From Exilibacterium sp. (GTDB lineage Bacteria > Pseudomonadota > Gammaproteobacteria > Pseudomonadales > Cellvibrionaceae), in the NCBI GenBank assembly GCA_028280195.1, contig JANQMH010000076.1, positions 1 to 35,271 of the forward strand: 35,271 nt of DNA. Reading direction: 5' to 3'. Below, in pieces: positions 24,499 to 33,099 of the stretch. The stretch's first letter is position 1; every line of letters begins with the position of its first letter. The notes under the pieces were generated by a model. That model was not told the origin of the DNA, did no database searches, and saw only the letters and a program-made list of their open reading frames with translations. A program made the position numbers and the translations under genes.

Positions 24499-24690
24499 GT
24501 GAAAACAGTGGATGCCAGAGAGATTTTTTTGCACCTGAGAGCGATTCTGAGAGACTATGCCGATGCAATGTCATATCGCAATGGCAGTCATCAGGGGTAC
24601 TACTTAGGCACGCTCCGCATCATCAAAAACGGGCAACCCCTGTATTTCGGCTCGGTGAAAATCGGTAAGAATTATATCAGCTTCTCACTG
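24499..24690 (+). pseudogene. 5' fragment of a small uncharacterised gene, cut off at about codon 64
   Basis: The GTG at 24499 opens a frame whose first 64 residues look like a real protein: FLHLRAILRDYADAMSYR, then YYLGTLRIIKNGQPLYFG and SVKIGKNYISFSL. The pattern K-N-x-x-P-x-x-F-G-x-V-x-I-x-K-N-Y is one I associate from memory with a family of about 110-130-residue uncharacterised bacterial proteins. From 24691 the frame continues for 62 codons, but this part is simply the antisense of an AHSA1-like remnant on the other strand. The C-terminal half of the gene is thus missing. Confidence 0.55.
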
Positions 24691-24851
24691 TCGTGGATCT
24701 CCCGGTATTGGCCGCCGACCTTCAGCTCGGCGCTGGCGCCCGCCACTGTCATGGCGCCCGGTGCAAACCACTACAGCGCCGGGTCGCTCCAGGCGCCAAA
24801 GAGTTGGGCCGGCGGCGCGTTAAAGATGCGGGTGAGGGTCAGTTCGTGCAT
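24672..24851 (-). pseudogene. AHSA1/SRPBCC-domain remnant with in-frame stop and missing C-terminus
   Basis: Reading from the ATG at 24851 on the minus strand gives MHELTLTRIFNAPPAQLFGA, then WSDPAL, then a TAG stop (24771-24773), and in the same frame WFAPGAMTVAGASAELKVGG, QYREI and HDSEKLI before a TAA. The frame is that of an SRPBCC protein of the activator-of-Hsp90-ATPase type, in which a Gln-Trp pair is common at the stop position (CAG to TAG would explain it). About two thirds of the domain is absent. It directly follows the ArsR remnant, the usual partner of such genes. Confidence 0.75.
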
Positions 24852-24865
24852 GGGTTTCTCCCGGG

Positions 24866-25280
24866 TTATTTTTTCATAGCGTTTTTGCCGGGACGTTTTT
24901 TTCCGGGCCTGGTTTCTGCTGCCGCCATTTGCGGCGTGCCGGCTTCGGGCATGTCCTCCAGCCGGTCCAACTGCTGCTGGCAGAAATTAGCGATAGATAG
25001 TGATCCAGTCGAGGGCGCCGCCGAGGTGCTCGGGTACCAGTGCGCAGTAGTGCTCCCGCCCCGCCACCCGCCGCCTGACCAGGCCGGCACCTTCCAGCAC
25101 CTTGATGTGCTTGGAAACCGCCGCCAGCGAGATATCAAACGGCGCAGCGAGATCGCCGACGCGGCATTCGCCCTGTGCCAGCCGCTGCACCAGCCGGCGT
25201 CGGCTGGCGTCGGCGAGGGCCATAAATACCTTGTCCAACTGCTGTTCATGGGAAGTTGTCCGGCTCACGTGCCACCGCAT
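24866..25280 (-). pseudogene. ArsR-family transcriptional regulator, frameshifted near its 3' end
   Basis: A winged-helix repressor-like protein: HEQQLDKVFMALADASRRRLVQRLA, then CRVGDLAAPFDISLAAVSKHIKVLEGAGLVRRRVAGREHYCALVPE and ALDWITIYR. The frame then meets TAA (24987-24989). In a frame one base away, QQQLDRLEDMPEAGTPQ and a basic tail continue to a stop at 24866. That tail is the normal end of ArsR proteins of the SRPBCC-associated type (IYRxFWxxxLDRLED). One inserted base near 24987-24991 explains it. The DNA-binding helix is intact, so a slightly shortened regulator could still work. The start is ATG 25280 or GTG 25268. Confidence 0.75.
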
Positions 25281-25306
25281 ATATTCAACTGGTTGATTGA
25301 ATATAT
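25279..25306. promoter_or_regulatory. Operator-like inverted repeat at the ArsR start
   Basis: ATATATTCAA (25279-25288), 8-base spacer, TTGAATATAT (25297-25306): a perfect 10-bp dyad overlapping the ATG at 25280. It is AT-rich against a GC-rich background and is a typical autoregulatory ArsR/SmtB site. Confidence 0.55.
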
Positions 25307-25324
25307 AGTGCCTGCCGGAAACAC

Positions 25325-25340
25325 TCAACTATATGGTTGA
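25325..25340. promoter_or_regulatory. Second ArsR-type dyad
   Basis: TCAACTATATGGTTGA is a 16-bp dyad with one imperfect pair, 18 bp from the first. It shares the TTCAAC/GTTGAA half-site. Between it and the first site lie possible promoter elements for the regulator. Confidence 0.45.
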
Positions 25341-25419
25341 ATAAAATGTCGCCAATGGGCCCGCTAAGCGACCGGATAGCATGCTAAAGTGAGGGCATTT
25401 TTCAGCGTAGATTGTGGAT

Positions 25420-27441
25420 ATGGCGGCATTTCGCTTCCCCTGGTGGCGGTTTTTAGCCGGCCTGCTTTTGGTGGCGGCGCTGCTGGTGACGATGGTGCCG
25501 CTGGCGGTGCAGGCGCTGACAGTCAACTGGCTGCAGCGGCAGGGTCTGCAGGCGCAGTTTGGCTTTCTGGCCATTGCACCGCTGCACGGGCGTATTTCCG
25601 TACACGACATTGCCGGCCGCGATGCCGCAGGTGATGGCTTCAGCCTCGAACGCCTGGAACTGGATATTGCCTGGCGCCCGCTGCTGCGGCGACAGTTGAC
25701 GGTCGAGCACCTGAGCCTGCAGGGCCTGCATCTGGATGTAGCGGTTGCCGCCGGCGGTTTCACAGTCGCGGGCGTGACTGTGGCCGCGACTGCCGGCGGC
25801 CAGCCTGCCGCCGCCGCGCAAACTGCCGGGCGGGATGCGGCTGCCGCCGGCGATGACTGGCGGGTGCGGCTGCAGCACCTGTCTTTGGAAAACATTTCCG
25901 CCTGTTACCGCGACGAGCGCCGCCGGACCGCGCCGCTGCATCTCTGCGCCGGGCTGCAATCGGCCGCGATTGCCGGCAATATGACCGCCGGGGCGGCGGC
26001 GCTGCAACTCGAGCGTTTGAGGCTGAACGGCCTGCGCCTGGATGATCAGCCGGGTGCGCGCCGGCTGCTGCAGATAGCCGGGGTGGAGAGCCGGCGGCTC
26101 GAATTGCACGACGGCCAAATCAGCCTGGCCGATCTCACCATCGACGGTATCGCCGCCGCCGTCAGGCAGCCCGATGAGCCGCTGGCGCAGGACTATCCCT
26201 TTCATCTGCGCTGCCGGCGCCTGCAGTTAGCCGGCATCAGTCACCGGCCGGCCGGCGCCGCCACCGCGGTTGAGAGTATTGCCTTCAGCGACCCCGATTT
26301 GCTGCTGCATATCGCCGGCAGCGGTGAATTGCCGCTGCTGGCTCAGATAAGCGGCTTCGACGGCGGCGAGAATCGGGCCGGCCAGAACACCAACACTGCC
26401 GCCGCCGGGGGCGGCAATCGTGTGGCCATCGGACAGCTCGCTGTCACCGCTGGGCGCTTGACCCTGATTGACCAGAGCCCGCCGACGCCGGTTGGGAAAA
26501 GCCTGAGTGACATCAAGCTGACGCTGGCCGGCCTCGACAGCGCTGCGGCCAATCGCGCCAGCCCGCTGCGTTTGTCTGCGAAGCTCGACGAATTCGGCCG
26601 GTTCACTGCCGGGGGCAGTGTGAAACCTCTTGCCGAGGCGGTGGCGCTGACGCTGCAGGGGGAGGTGAAAACCCTGGATTTGCTGCCCTTTAGCGGGTAT
26701 CTGGAAAAAGTATTGGGTTACCGCATTGTCAGCGGCCAGCTGAGTGATAAATTCAGCATCAGTATCGCCGACAACCAAATCGATGCGCTAAGCGAAGTGA
26801 CCCTGAGCAAATTCGATATCGAGAGCCTCGGCGATGCCGGCGCCGGCGACGCCGGTGCGGCCGACTCCGGGCTGTTGCCGATCGCCAGCGCACTGCATCT
26901 GCTGCGCGAAAGCGACGGCAGTATCGCGCTGAAATTACCGGTAACGGGGGATCTCGACGATCCGGATTTTTCGCTCGCCCATATTACCGGCATTATCCTG
27001 CGCAAGGCGTTAACCGAGGCTGTCATCAACTACTATACCCCGTTTGGCCTGGTCGGCATCGGCTCGGCGCTGCTGTCCTCGGCCACCAGACTCAGGTTTG
27101 AACCGCTCAGTTATCCCCCGGGCGAAGCCCGGGTGACCGCGGCTGTGGCCTCGAGGCTGCAGCAATTGTCGCCGCTGCTGTTGAAGAAACCCGGCCTCAA
27201 TCTGGTATTCTGCCCGCTGGCCACCGGACAGGACCGCGCCCGGCTGTTTGGCGACAGTGCCGCGGCTGCAGCCGATGAGCAGCAGCAACAGCGCCTGCGC
27301 CAGCTGGCGGCCGAGCGCGGCAGGGCCATCAAGCGCTTTCTGGTGGAGCGGCAGGGCGTCGGACCCGATCAGGTCGTATTGTGCAACCCGGTTTTCGAGC
27401 CCGATATGTCGGCGCCGCCGCAGGTCAGTATCAGTTTGTGA
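25420..27441 (+). CDS. DUF748 (AsmA-like) envelope protein
   Basis: A 673-residue protein with one N-terminal membrane helix (residues about 9-32) and a large periplasmic part. The AsmA/DUF748 style is seen in LQAQFGFLAIAPLHGRISVHDIAG, LELDIAWRPLLRRQLTVEHLSLQGLHLDV, and repeated strands such as GQLAVTAGRLTLIDQSPPTP and ALTLQGEVKTLDLLPFSGYLEKVLGYRIVSGQLS. DUF748 proteins are relatives of the bridge-like lipid-transfer AsmA group; the role here is inferred only. The middle is rich in Ala/Gly, and the C-terminal about 100 residues contain a Gln-rich coiled part. The ATG at 25420 is chosen; a GTG two codons upstream is equally possible. Distance to parC is 70 bp. Confidence 0.85.
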   Translation: MAAFRFPWWRFLAGLLLVAALLVTMVPLAVQALTVNWLQRQGLQAQFGFLAIAPLHGRISVHDIAGRDAAGDGFSLERLELDIAWRPLLRRQLTVEHLSLQGLHLDVAVAAGGFTVAGVTVAATAGGQPAAAAQTAGRDAAAAGDDWRVRLQHLSLENISACYRDERRRTAPLHLCAGLQSAAIAGNMTAGAAALQLERLRLNGLRLDDQPGARRLLQIAGVESRRLELHDGQISLADLTIDGIAAAVRQPDEPLAQDYPFHLRCRRLQLAGISHRPAGAATAVESIAFSDPDLLLHIAGSGELPLLAQISGFDGGENRAGQNTNTAAAGGGNRVAIGQLAVTAGRLTLIDQSPPTPVGKSLSDIKLTLAGLDSAAANRASPLRLSAKLDEFGRFTAGGSVKPLAEAVALTLQGEVKTLDLLPFSGYLEKVLGYRIVSGQLSDKFSISIADNQIDALSEVTLSKFDIESLGDAGAGDAGAADSGLLPIASALHLLRESDGSIALKLPVTGDLDDPDFSLAHITGIILRKALTEAVINYYTPFGLVGIGSALLSSATRLRFEPLSYPPGEARVTAAVASRLQQLSPLLLKKPGLNLVFCPLATGQDRARLFGDSAAAAADEQQQQRLRQLAAERGRAIKRFLVERQGVGPDQVVLCNPVFEPDMSAPPQVSISL

Positions 27442-27511
27442 TGGTGCTGATTGATGGCCGCAATATGATTTGGTATAAGCCGGGCAGAAACGCAATGAAG
27501 TGGAAGCATTT

Positions 27512-29761
27512 ATGAGCGACACCTTGATCCCGGGGGAAGCCGACGAGCGCATTTCCCTCAAACAGTACACGGAACAGGCCTATCTGAACTATTCCATGTA
27601 CGTGATTCTCGACCGCGCGCTGCCCCATGTCGGCGATGGCCTCAAGCCGGTACAGCGGCGCATTGTCTACGCCATGAGCGAGTTGGGCCTGAAGGCTTCG
27701 GCGAAATACAAGAAGTCCGCCCGCACCGTCGGCGACGTGATAGGCAAATACCACCCCCACGGCGATTCGGCCTCCTACGAGGCCATGGTATTGATGGCGC
27801 AGCCGTTTTCCTACCGCTACACCTTGATCGACGGTCAGGGTAACTGGGGCTCACCGGATGATCCCAAATCCTTTGCCGCCATGCGCTACACGGAATCGCG
27901 GCTTACCGCCTACAGCGATGTGCTGCTGTCGGAGCTGGGCCAGGGCACCGTCGACTGGGTGCCGAATTTTGACGGCACCATGGAGGAGCCCTCGGTATTG
28001 CCGGCGCGCGTGCCCAATCTGTTGCTCAACGGTACCACCGGCATTGCGGTGGGCATGGCCACTGACATTCCGCCCCACAACCTGCGCGAAGTCGTGGCTG
28101 CCACTGTGCACCTGCTGGAAAACCCCAAAGCCTCGGTTGCCGAGCTGTGCAGATTTATCCAGGCGCCGGATATGCCCACCGATGCGGAAATCATTTCACC
28201 GCGCGAAGAGCTGCAAAAAATTTACCAGAGCGGCCGCGGCAGCCTGCGCATGCGCGCTGTGTGGAGCAGGGAGGCGGGCGATGCCGTGGTCACCGCCCTG
28301 CCCCACCAGGTCAGCGGCGCCAAGATCCTGGAACAGATCGCCGCGCAGATGCAGGCGAAAAAGCTGCCGATGGTGGCCGATCTGCGCGACGAGTCAGACC
28401 ACGAGAACCCGACACGCCTGGTGATTGTGCCGCGCTCCAACCGCATTGACCTCGATGCCATGATGAATCACCTGTTTGCCACCACCGACCTGGAGCGCAC
28501 CTACCGCGTCAATCTCAACGTCATCGGCATCGACGGCCGCCCGGGAGTCAAATCGCTGGATAAGATACTCGGCGAGTGGTTGAGCTTCCGTATGGTGACT
28601 GTGCGCCGGCGCCTGCAGCACCGCCTGGCCAAGGTGGAGGAGCGGCTGCAGCGGCTGGCGGCGCTGATGATCGTGTTTCTCAATGTCGATGAAGTGATTC
28701 GCATTATCCGCACTGAGGATCAGCCCAAGCCGGTGTTGATGGAGCGCTTTACTCTCAGCCAGATGCAGGCCGAGTATATCCTCGATACCAAGCTGCGGCA
28801 GTTGGCGCGGCTCGAGGAAATGAAAATTCTGCAGGAAAAAGAAAGCCTCGAAAAGGAGCGCGACAACCTGCAGAAAACCCTCGATTCCGCCCGCCGGCTG
28901 AAATCACTGGTGAAAAAGGAGTTGCTGCAAGACGCCGAAACCTATGGCGACGAGCGCCGCTCAGCGCTGGTGACCCGCGGCGAGGCGCAGGCTTTCAGCG
29001 AGACCGATTTGCTTAGCAGCGACCCGATCACCGTGGTATTGTCGGAGAAGGGCTGGATACGTGCGGCCAAGGGCCACGATATCGATCCGGCGGCGCTCAA
29101 CTACAAGGCCGGCGACAGCTTCAAATTGTGCGCCCAGGGCAAGAGCAATCAAAGTGTGATTCTGCTCGATTCCAGCGGCCGCAGCTATGCGCTGCCGGCC
29201 CATACCCTGCCCTCGGCCCGCGGCCAGGGAGAGCCGGCCACCGGCCGCGTCAATGCGCCCAGCGGTGCGACTTTCAACGGCTTGATCATGGGGCCGGACC
29301 AACAGCGCCTGCTGCTCTGCTCCGATGCCGGCTACGGTTTCATCACCCGCGTGGCCGACCTCTACACCAAGAACCGCTCCGGCAAGGCGGCACTGACGCT
29401 GCCGAAGGGCGCCCGGGTTTTGCCGCCGGTCAGTGTTGCCGGCAGCGACGATCTGCTGGCGGCGCTCAGCAACGAGGGCCGGCTGCTGGTGTTTCCGGTC
29501 AGCGAGTTACCGGAAATGGCGCGCGGTAAGGGCAACAAGCTGATCAATATTCCCGCCGCCCGCGTGCAGGCCAGGGAGGAGTTTGTGCTGGGGGTGGCGG
29601 TGGTCGGCGCCGGGCGCATACTGCGGCTGAATGCCGGCAAGCGCCATCTGAGCCTGAAGCCGGCCGACCTCGAGCACTACCGCGGTGAACGCGGCCGGCG
29701 CGGGTTGAAATTGCCGCGCGGCTTCCAGAAGGTGGACAGTATCGACGTTGTCGACAGCTAG
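27512..29761 (+). CDS. parC: DNA topoisomerase IV subunit A
   Basis: A 749-residue ParC, which with ParE decatenates chromosomes after replication. The catalytic Tyr126 is in [11 protein letters not shown]. The quinolone-resistance region reads [19 protein letters not shown] with Ser86 and Glu90 unchanged (E. coli Ser80 and Glu84), so no known resistance substitution is seen there. The breakage-reunion domain is followed by a beta-pinwheel C-terminal domain of about 260 residues. I use ATG 27512; GGAAG lies five bases upstream, and GTG 27500 is in frame but less likely. parE is not in the window. PilZ follows within 15 bp. Confidence 0.97.
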   Translation: MSDTLIPGEADERISLKQYTEQAYLNYSMYVILDRALPHVGDGLKPVQRRIVYAMSELGLKASAKYKKSARTVGDVIGKYHPHGDSASYEAMVLMAQPFSYRYTLIDGQGNWGSPDDPKSFAAMRYTESRLTAYSDVLLSELGQGTVDWVPNFDGTMEEPSVLPARVPNLLLNGTTGIAVGMATDIPPHNLREVVAATVHLLENPKASVAELCRFIQAPDMPTDAEIISPREELQKIYQSGRGSLRMRAVWSREAGDAVVTALPHQVSGAKILEQIAAQMQAKKLPMVADLRDESDHENPTRLVIVPRSNRIDLDAMMNHLFATTDLERTYRVNLNVIGIDGRPGVKSLDKILGEWLSFRMVTVRRRLQHRLAKVEERLQRLAALMIVFLNVDEVIRIIRTEDQPKPVLMERFTLSQMQAEYILDTKLRQLARLEEMKILQEKESLEKERDNLQKTLDSARRLKSLVKKELLQDAETYGDERRSALVTRGEAQAFSETDLLSSDPITVVLSEKGWIRAAKGHDIDPAALNYKAGDSFKLCAQGKSNQSVILLDSSGRSYALPAHTLPSARGQGEPATGRVNAPSGATFNGLIMGPDQQRLLLCSDAGYGFITRVADLYTKNRSGKAALTLPKGARVLPPVSVAGSDDLLAALSNEGRLLVFPVSELPEMARGKGNKLINIPAARVQAREEFVLGVAVVGAGRILRLNAGKRHLSLKPADLEHYRGERGRRGLKLPRGFQKVDSIDVVDS

Positions 29762-29776
29762 CGAGGGAAGGTCTCC

Positions 29777-30037
29777 ATGGCCGATGACCAGCGCAAATAT
29801 CCGCGCACGCCGATGAAATGCCGGATCAAGATCAGCCACAGCAGCATCGGCGAGGTGATCGTCAATACCCGCAATATCTCCGACGGCGGCGTGTTCGTTT
29901 TGACCGACGGTGTGGAAATGCCGCCGGTGGGCACGCTGGTGGTCGGCCAGGTGCAGGGTCTGCCGCTGGAGGCGCCGGTGCTGGATATGGAAATCGTGCG
30001 GGTGGAGCCGCAGGGGGTGGGACTGAAGTTCCTTTAA
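29777..30037 (+). CDS. PilZ-domain c-di-GMP receptor-like protein
   Basis: An 86-residue single PilZ domain. Both ligand motifs are visible: an RxxxR element (Arg6-x-x-x-Arg10, RKYPR) and the [D/N]xSxxG element (Asn33-Ile-Ser35-Asp-Gly-Gly38). It is therefore expected to bind c-di-GMP. It starts 15 bp after parC with GAGGGAAGG about five bases upstream, and is probably co-transcribed with it. A small effector of this kind has no output domain of its own and would act by binding a partner. Confidence 0.9.
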   Translation: MADDQRKYPRTPMKCRIKISHSSIGEVIVNTRNISDGGVFVLTDGVEMPPVGTLVVGQVQGLPLEAPVLDMEIVRVEPQGVGLKFL

Positions 30038-30067
30038 CGCGCAAACAACTTTAACATTCAAACGGTT

Positions 30068-31861
30068 TTAAAACTCAAATAAATAGTCGATATCAGTGCG
30101 GTCCGCAGCGCCGTCCTGCCGCTCAAACCGCTTGCGCCGCCGGTAGGGAAAGGTGTCGCCCACCTGTCCGGCCAACAGTGCATCCTTAACACCCTGCCAG
30201 AAACGATAGTCGTACAGGTTGCGGTGCTGTTCCTCGAAGGCTTTGCGGGCGCTGGGGTTGCCGCTGAAAAACAGCCGGAATTCCTCCGGGAATACATCGT
30301 TCTCCGCCACCGTATACCAGGGGCGGTCGGCCATTTCCTCCTCCGCATTGCGCGGCTCGGGGATTTTGCGGAAATGACACTCGGTAATCGGGGCGATTTC
30401 GTCATAATCGTAGAAAACCACGCGCCCGTGCCGGGTAACGCCGAAGTTTTTCAGCAGCATATCGCCGGTAAAGATATTGGCGGCGGCCAGTTGTTTGATG
30501 GCGTTGCCGTATTCATCCATGACATGGTAAATCTGCTCTTCGGTCGCCGACTGCAGATACAGGTTGAGCGGGGTCATGCGCCGCTCGGTGTAGAGATGTT
30601 TGACAACCACCCGCTTGTCGTCAATTTCCAGTTTTGACGGCGCCACCTTCTTCAGCTCCTGCAATAGCTCCTCGCTGAAGCGGTTGCGGTAAAAAATGAA
30701 GTTACTGTATTCCTGTGTATCCGCCATGCGGCCGGCCCGGTCGCTGCGCGATACCAGGCGGTATTGACTTTTGACAATGGCCTCGGTGACGGTTTTCGGC
30801 GGGTCGAATTTATCCTTGATGATTTTAAAGACAATGCCGTAGGACGGCAGGGTAAATACCGACATCACCATGCCCTTGATACCGGGGGCGATAATGAATT
30901 TGTCATCGCTCTGCTTCATGTGCTCGAGCACATTGCGGTAGAACTCCGTCTTGCCGTGCTTGTTGAAGCCGATCGAGTTGTAGATTTCCGAAGCCTCCTT
31001 CTGCGGCATCAGCGACTTGATAAAGCGCACGAAGCGCGAGGGTATGGGGGCGTCCACCATGAAATACGAGCGGGTGAAGCTGAAGATAATCGAGGCGTCG
31101 TCGGGTTTGAAGATCACCGTGTCGACGTAGATGCCGCCCCGCTCGTTGTTCAGCAGCGGCAGTATGATCGGCACACAGCCGCCGCCCTGGGTGGCCCGGC
31201 CCACCAGGTAGGCGCCTTTATTGCGGTAGAATACCGACTCGAGAATGTCGATGCGCACGTCCGGCAGGGGGCAGTCGATGCCCGGCAGCACCTGCTCCTG
31301 GATCACCCGCACGATATTCGCTACATCGCGCTTTTTGTTCTCCCAGGGCACTGAAAACTCGAAGTCGTCGAGAATGCGCGCCACCAGGTCCACCACACCG
31401 TTTTCAATACGGTAGCTGATATAGATGCTGTAGTCCCGCAGTGGCTTGTCGTCCGGCGCCCGCGAGCGCTTGACAAACATATGGCGCTCGTGGATGTGCT
31501 GGTGCTCGAAGATGCGGCAAAAAATGGAATTGAAAAACGTTTCGGCAATTTCATAGTTGCTGTGGCTGCTGACCAGCTGCGCATAGGCGCGCTTGGCCTG
31601 GGCCCAAAGCTCGATATCGCTGATATCCTTACTGGTCACTCCGCGCACCAGCTCGCAAACCTGCATGACCTTTTGCTTGTAGAGATCGATGCGCTCGCGA
31701 TGGGCGACGTGAACGCCCTGCCAGTGGGCTTTCTCGAAACGTGCCTTGGCGCCGAGGGTAATGTTCTGAAAGTCGGCAAAATAGGCATCGAAGCCATTGA
31801 GAATGGTTTTGGCGATGCGCCGCGCCGTAGGGCTGGCCGCGCCGGTCAGGGTATTGTCCAT
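30068..31861 (-). CDS. aceK: Isocitrate dehydrogenase kinase/phosphatase
   Basis: A 597-residue AceK, which phosphorylates and dephosphorylates isocitrate dehydrogenase to divert carbon to the glyoxylate bypass. The ATP-binding loop APGIKGMVMSVFTLPSYGIVFKII and the catalytic block FTGDMLLKNFGVTRHGRVVFYDYDE carry the family's catalytic Asp residues (GDML and DYDE). The length matches E. coli AceK (578 aa). aceA and aceB are not in the window; here aceK is a separate minus-strand gene convergent with pilZ. Confidence 0.97.
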   Translation of the reverse strand: MDNTLTGAASPTARRIAKTILNGFDAYFADFQNITLGAKARFEKAHWQGVHVAHRERIDLYKQKVMQVCELVRGVTSKDISDIELWAQAKRAYAQLVSSHSNYEIAETFFNSIFCRIFEHQHIHERHMFVKRSRAPDDKPLRDYSIYISYRIENGVVDLVARILDDFEFSVPWENKKRDVANIVRVIQEQVLPGIDCPLPDVRIDILESVFYRNKGAYLVGRATQGGGCVPIILPLLNNERGGIYVDTVIFKPDDASIIFSFTRSYFMVDAPIPSRFVRFIKSLMPQKEASEIYNSIGFNKHGKTEFYRNVLEHMKQSDDKFIIAPGIKGMVMSVFTLPSYGIVFKIIKDKFDPPKTVTEAIVKSQYRLVSRSDRAGRMADTQEYSNFIFYRNRFSEELLQELKKVAPSKLEIDDKRVVVKHLYTERRMTPLNLYLQSATEEQIYHVMDEYGNAIKQLAAANIFTGDMLLKNFGVTRHGRVVFYDYDEIAPITECHFRKIPEPRNAEEEMADRPWYTVAENDVFPEEFRLFFSGNPSARKAFEEQHRNLYDYRFWQGVKDALLAGQVGDTFPYRRRKRFERQDGAADRTDIDYLFEF

Positions 31862-31993
31862 AGCGGGGTATTGTCCATAGAATCGTCAGCTGCGGGCAAA
31901 AATCAGTTGTCATAATGGATTAAAACGTTGATTAAGTCATCCGCACTGGGTGAGAATTCGCTTGTGAACAGAAATGACGATGGAGTACTGCCT

Positions 31994-33076
31994 ATGGCCC
32001 TGCCCCGATTCGCGGGTTTCGCGCTGGTACTGATTCTGCTGGTCGCCGCCCCGGCAGCACCCGCCGTGGTGGTGCTGCAATATCACCATGTCGACGACCA
32101 GACGCCGGCGATCACCAGTGTCACGCCGGAGCGCTTCCGCCAGCATATGGACTACCTGCAGCGGCATGACTTCGAAGTAGTCTCCCTGCCGGCGCTGGTA
32201 GCGTTGCTGCGGGCGCAGCGACCGCTGCCGGACAGGGCGGTGGCCCTGACCTTTGACGACGGCTATATATCGGTTTACCGCCACGCCTTTCCGCTGCTGC
32301 GGCAGAAAGGCTGGCCGTTTACTGTATTTGTCAATCCGGCCGCGATAGACGCCGGCTCCGGCCAGCTGGCGTCCTGGGCGCAGTTGCGGGAAATGGCCGC
32401 CGCGGGCGCGGTTGTCGCCAATCACTCCGACAGCCACGGCCACCTGATCCGGCGCCGTCCGGGTGAGGGCCGGCGCGACTGGGAAAAGCGGGTCGGGAGC
32501 GATATCGATGCCGCCCAGACACGGATTGCGGCGCAGATGGGTGTGGCTGCCAAACTTTTCGCCTATCCTTATGGGGAATACGACACACAACTGGCGCGCC
32601 TGCTGGGCCGGCGCGGCTATGCGGCCTTCGGGCAGCACTCCGGACCGCTGGGCAGCGGCGCCGATTTGCAGGCGCTGCCGCGGTTTCCCTTTGGCGGTCA
32701 CTACGGCGATCTCCAGGATTTTGCCACCAAGGTCAACAGCCTGGCACTGCCGGTCGCCGGCCGGCAGCTGCTGGCTGAAGATGGCCGCCCGCTGGCCGAC
32801 CCGGTATTGCCGCAGGATGTCGGCCGGCCGCAGCTGTCGATAACACTGGCACAGCCGGGCGATCACCGTGGCGTTAACTGTTTCGCCTCCGGGCAGGGCC
32901 GCATCGAAGTGCGGCGGACCGATGAGGGTTTTGTCGCTCAGGCGGGCAAACCCCTGCCGGTGGGGCGCTCGCGCTACAATTGTACCCGGGCCTCGGCCCA
33001 GGCAGGGCGCTTCTACTGGCTGTCGCAGCTGTTTATCCGCAAGCGTGCCGACGGCAGCTGGTATGCAGAGCCCTGA
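31994..33076 (+). CDS. Polysaccharide deacetylase family protein (NodB domain)
   Basis: A 360-residue exported enzyme. The signal peptide is at residues 1-24. The NodB metal and catalytic motifs are AVALTFDDGYI (Asp88, Asp89), NHSDSHGHL (His144, His148) and a third in FAYPYGEYD. Such enzymes remove acetyl groups from N-acetylglucosamine polymers such as poly-GlcNAc or peptidoglycan. The C-terminal 130 residues lack a recognised domain. I chose ATG 31994, with TGGAG about eight bases upstream; a longer frame to 31928 opens at TTG with no role. The next gene, HD-GYP, begins 23 bp later, suggesting an operon. Confidence 0.9.
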   Translation: MALPRFAGFALVLILLVAAPAAPAVVVLQYHHVDDQTPAITSVTPERFRQHMDYLQRHDFEVVSLPALVALLRAQRPLPDRAVALTFDDGYISVYRHAFPLLRQKGWPFTVFVNPAAIDAGSGQLASWAQLREMAAAGAVVANHSDSHGHLIRRRPGEGRRDWEKRVGSDIDAAQTRIAAQMGVAAKLFAYPYGEYDTQLARLLGRRGYAAFGQHSGPLGSGADLQALPRFPFGGHYGDLQDFATKVNSLALPVAGRQLLAEDGRPLADPVLPQDVGRPQLSITLAQPGDHRGVNCFASGQGRIEVRRTDEGFVAQAGKPLPVGRSRYNCTRASAQAGRFYWLSQLFIRKRADGSWYAEP

Positions 33077-33099
33077 TCCACCCAGCAGGCATCCTCTTT

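Noticed and set aside
25453-26205. Minus-strand frame of 250 codons
   Set aside because: It is antisense to the DUF748 gene, with no motif.
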